DNA from: Oscillospiraceae bacterium | Lineage (GTDB): Bacteria; Bacillota; Clostridia; Oscillospirales; Acutalibacteraceae | Length of the DNA: 32,260 bases | NCBI GenBank assembly: GCA_009779995.1 | Contig: WRDW01000022.1 | Span: 1-32,260, forward strand | Direction: 5' to 3' | Shown here: positions 31,938 through 32,260 of the stretch, piece after piece | How the letters are laid out: the number at the start of each line of letters is the position of its first letter | Numbering within the stretch: position 1 is the stretch's first letter | The notes under the pieces: generated by a model | Seen by the model: only the letters and a program-made list of their open reading frames with translations | Database searches by the model: none | Told to the model about the DNA's origin: nothing | Position numbers and translations under genes: made by a program

Positions 31938-32159
31938 GGGCGGCAACTACTTTTGCGCAACTAAGGTTCGCAAAAGTGCCGCCCCTACAGGATGTGCTTT
32001 CGCGCGAGGAACGCCGCAACCGCCATCGGCGTGCGCATGGAGTACCGCCTGCGGCGGCAGTGCTCCGCACCACCCCCGCTTCGCGTCCCCCCAAGGGGGG
32101 ACCTTTGGCAAGGTACGCGCGTTGGCGAAATTGCCGGGCGGCAAGAATGCCGCCCCTAC
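31938..32159. repeat. Cluster of GTAGGGGCGGC palindromic repeats
   Basis: An imperfect palindrome at 31938-31984 (GGGCGGCA..CTTTTGCG with CGCAAAAGTGCCGCCC) ends in CCCCTACAG. A second at 32136-32155 (GGGCGGCA with TGCCGCCC) ends in CCCCTAC. Between them are further GC-rich hairpins, including GTCCCCCC AA GGGGGGAC near 32087-32104. No gene is seen in 31907-32172. The repeats separate plsC from the transposase end. Confidence 0.65.
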
Positions 32160-32172
32160 TACCATGTCCGCG

Positions 32173-32260
32173 CTAATACTTGACAATTGGATAAAGGTGT
32201 TTGAGTTTAGTTCGAGCGTCTTGGGTAGAGAACTGCCAGTCGACACCGCGTTGTGTAGCG
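32173..32260 (-). CDS. IS630-family transposase, C-terminal end (cut by window edge)
   Basis: On the minus strand a frame open from the window edge ends at TAG (32173-32175). Its last residues, GVDWQFSTQDARTKLKHLYP followed by IVKY, match the conserved C-terminus of IS630-family transposases (W-Q-F-T-x-D-A-R-x-K-L-x-x-L-Y-P), recalled from family knowledge. It differs from the transposase end at the left edge, so these are two different elements. The 5' part is outside the window. Confidence 0.7.
   Translation of the reverse strand, partial: ATQRGVDWQFSTQDARTKLKHLYPIVKY

Noticed and set aside
1-32260. CRISPR arrays, tRNA and rRNA genes
   Set aside because: I saw no regularly spaced direct repeats, no cloverleaf-like sequence and no rRNA signature on either strand, though I could not run a covariance search.

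Overview
The window reads as a GC-rich stretch of a gut-type Clostridia genome (Christensenellales/Oscillospirales-like; this placement is inference). Pointers are the IspH-ribosomal protein S1 fusion known from Clostridia, Thr/Glu-rich lipoproteins, consensus sigma-A promoters, strong Shine-Dalgarno sites, and many small GC-rich palindromic repeats between genes. Transposase 3' ends lie at both edges (1-108 on +, 32173-32260 on -), both reading into the window.

Region 1 (183-13697) is the most distinctive part. Six minus-strand genes run from 7646 down to a terminator at 183-214: three paralogous neutral-ceramidase-fold proteins, two lipoproteins and a BNR/sialidase-like protein. Four plus-strand genes run from 7811 to 13697: three paralogous GPH-type cation symporters and a metal-dependent amidohydrolase, tightly packed with start/stop overlaps. 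The two sets diverge from back-to-back promoters (7696-7724 and 7754-7782), whose -35 boxes lie inside a near-perfect 13-bp inverted repeat. The ceramidase-like proteins keep the zinc-ligand motifs but have Thr or Tyr where ceramidases have the Ser nucleophile, and they have no signal peptide. I infer an import-and-cytoplasmic-hydrolysis module for an unknown substrate.

Region 2 (13771-18737) holds mixed housekeeping genes: a D-Ala-D-Ala carboxypeptidase, a metallophosphoesterase, a lipoprotein, and a redox group (TSCPD-domain protein, thioredoxin-reductase-like flavoprotein, thioredoxin-like protein). A 32-residue single-span membrane protein lies near a 14-bp perfect palindrome.

Region 3 (19006-22569) has a minus-strand, translationally coupled operon: YgjP-like metalloprotease, aminoglycoside-phosphotransferase-fold kinase, SPL-type radical SAM protein and a 42-codon ORF, closed by a strong terminator. 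A sugar-phosphate isomerase/epimerase-like gene diverges from it.

Region 4 (22671-28916) has ornithine carbamoyltransferase with an altered HCLP motif, the NAD(P)H-hydrate dehydratase NnrD, a lipoprotein whose leader contains an in-frame palindromic repeat, an MBL-fold hydrolase, a RACo-like ASKHA protein and an RluA-family pseudouridine synthase.

Region 5 (29115-31906) encodes PlsC and the IspH-S1 fusion, followed by a repeat cluster and the transposase end. Small palindromic repeats beginning or ending in GTAGGGG/CCCCTAC recur throughout the window.
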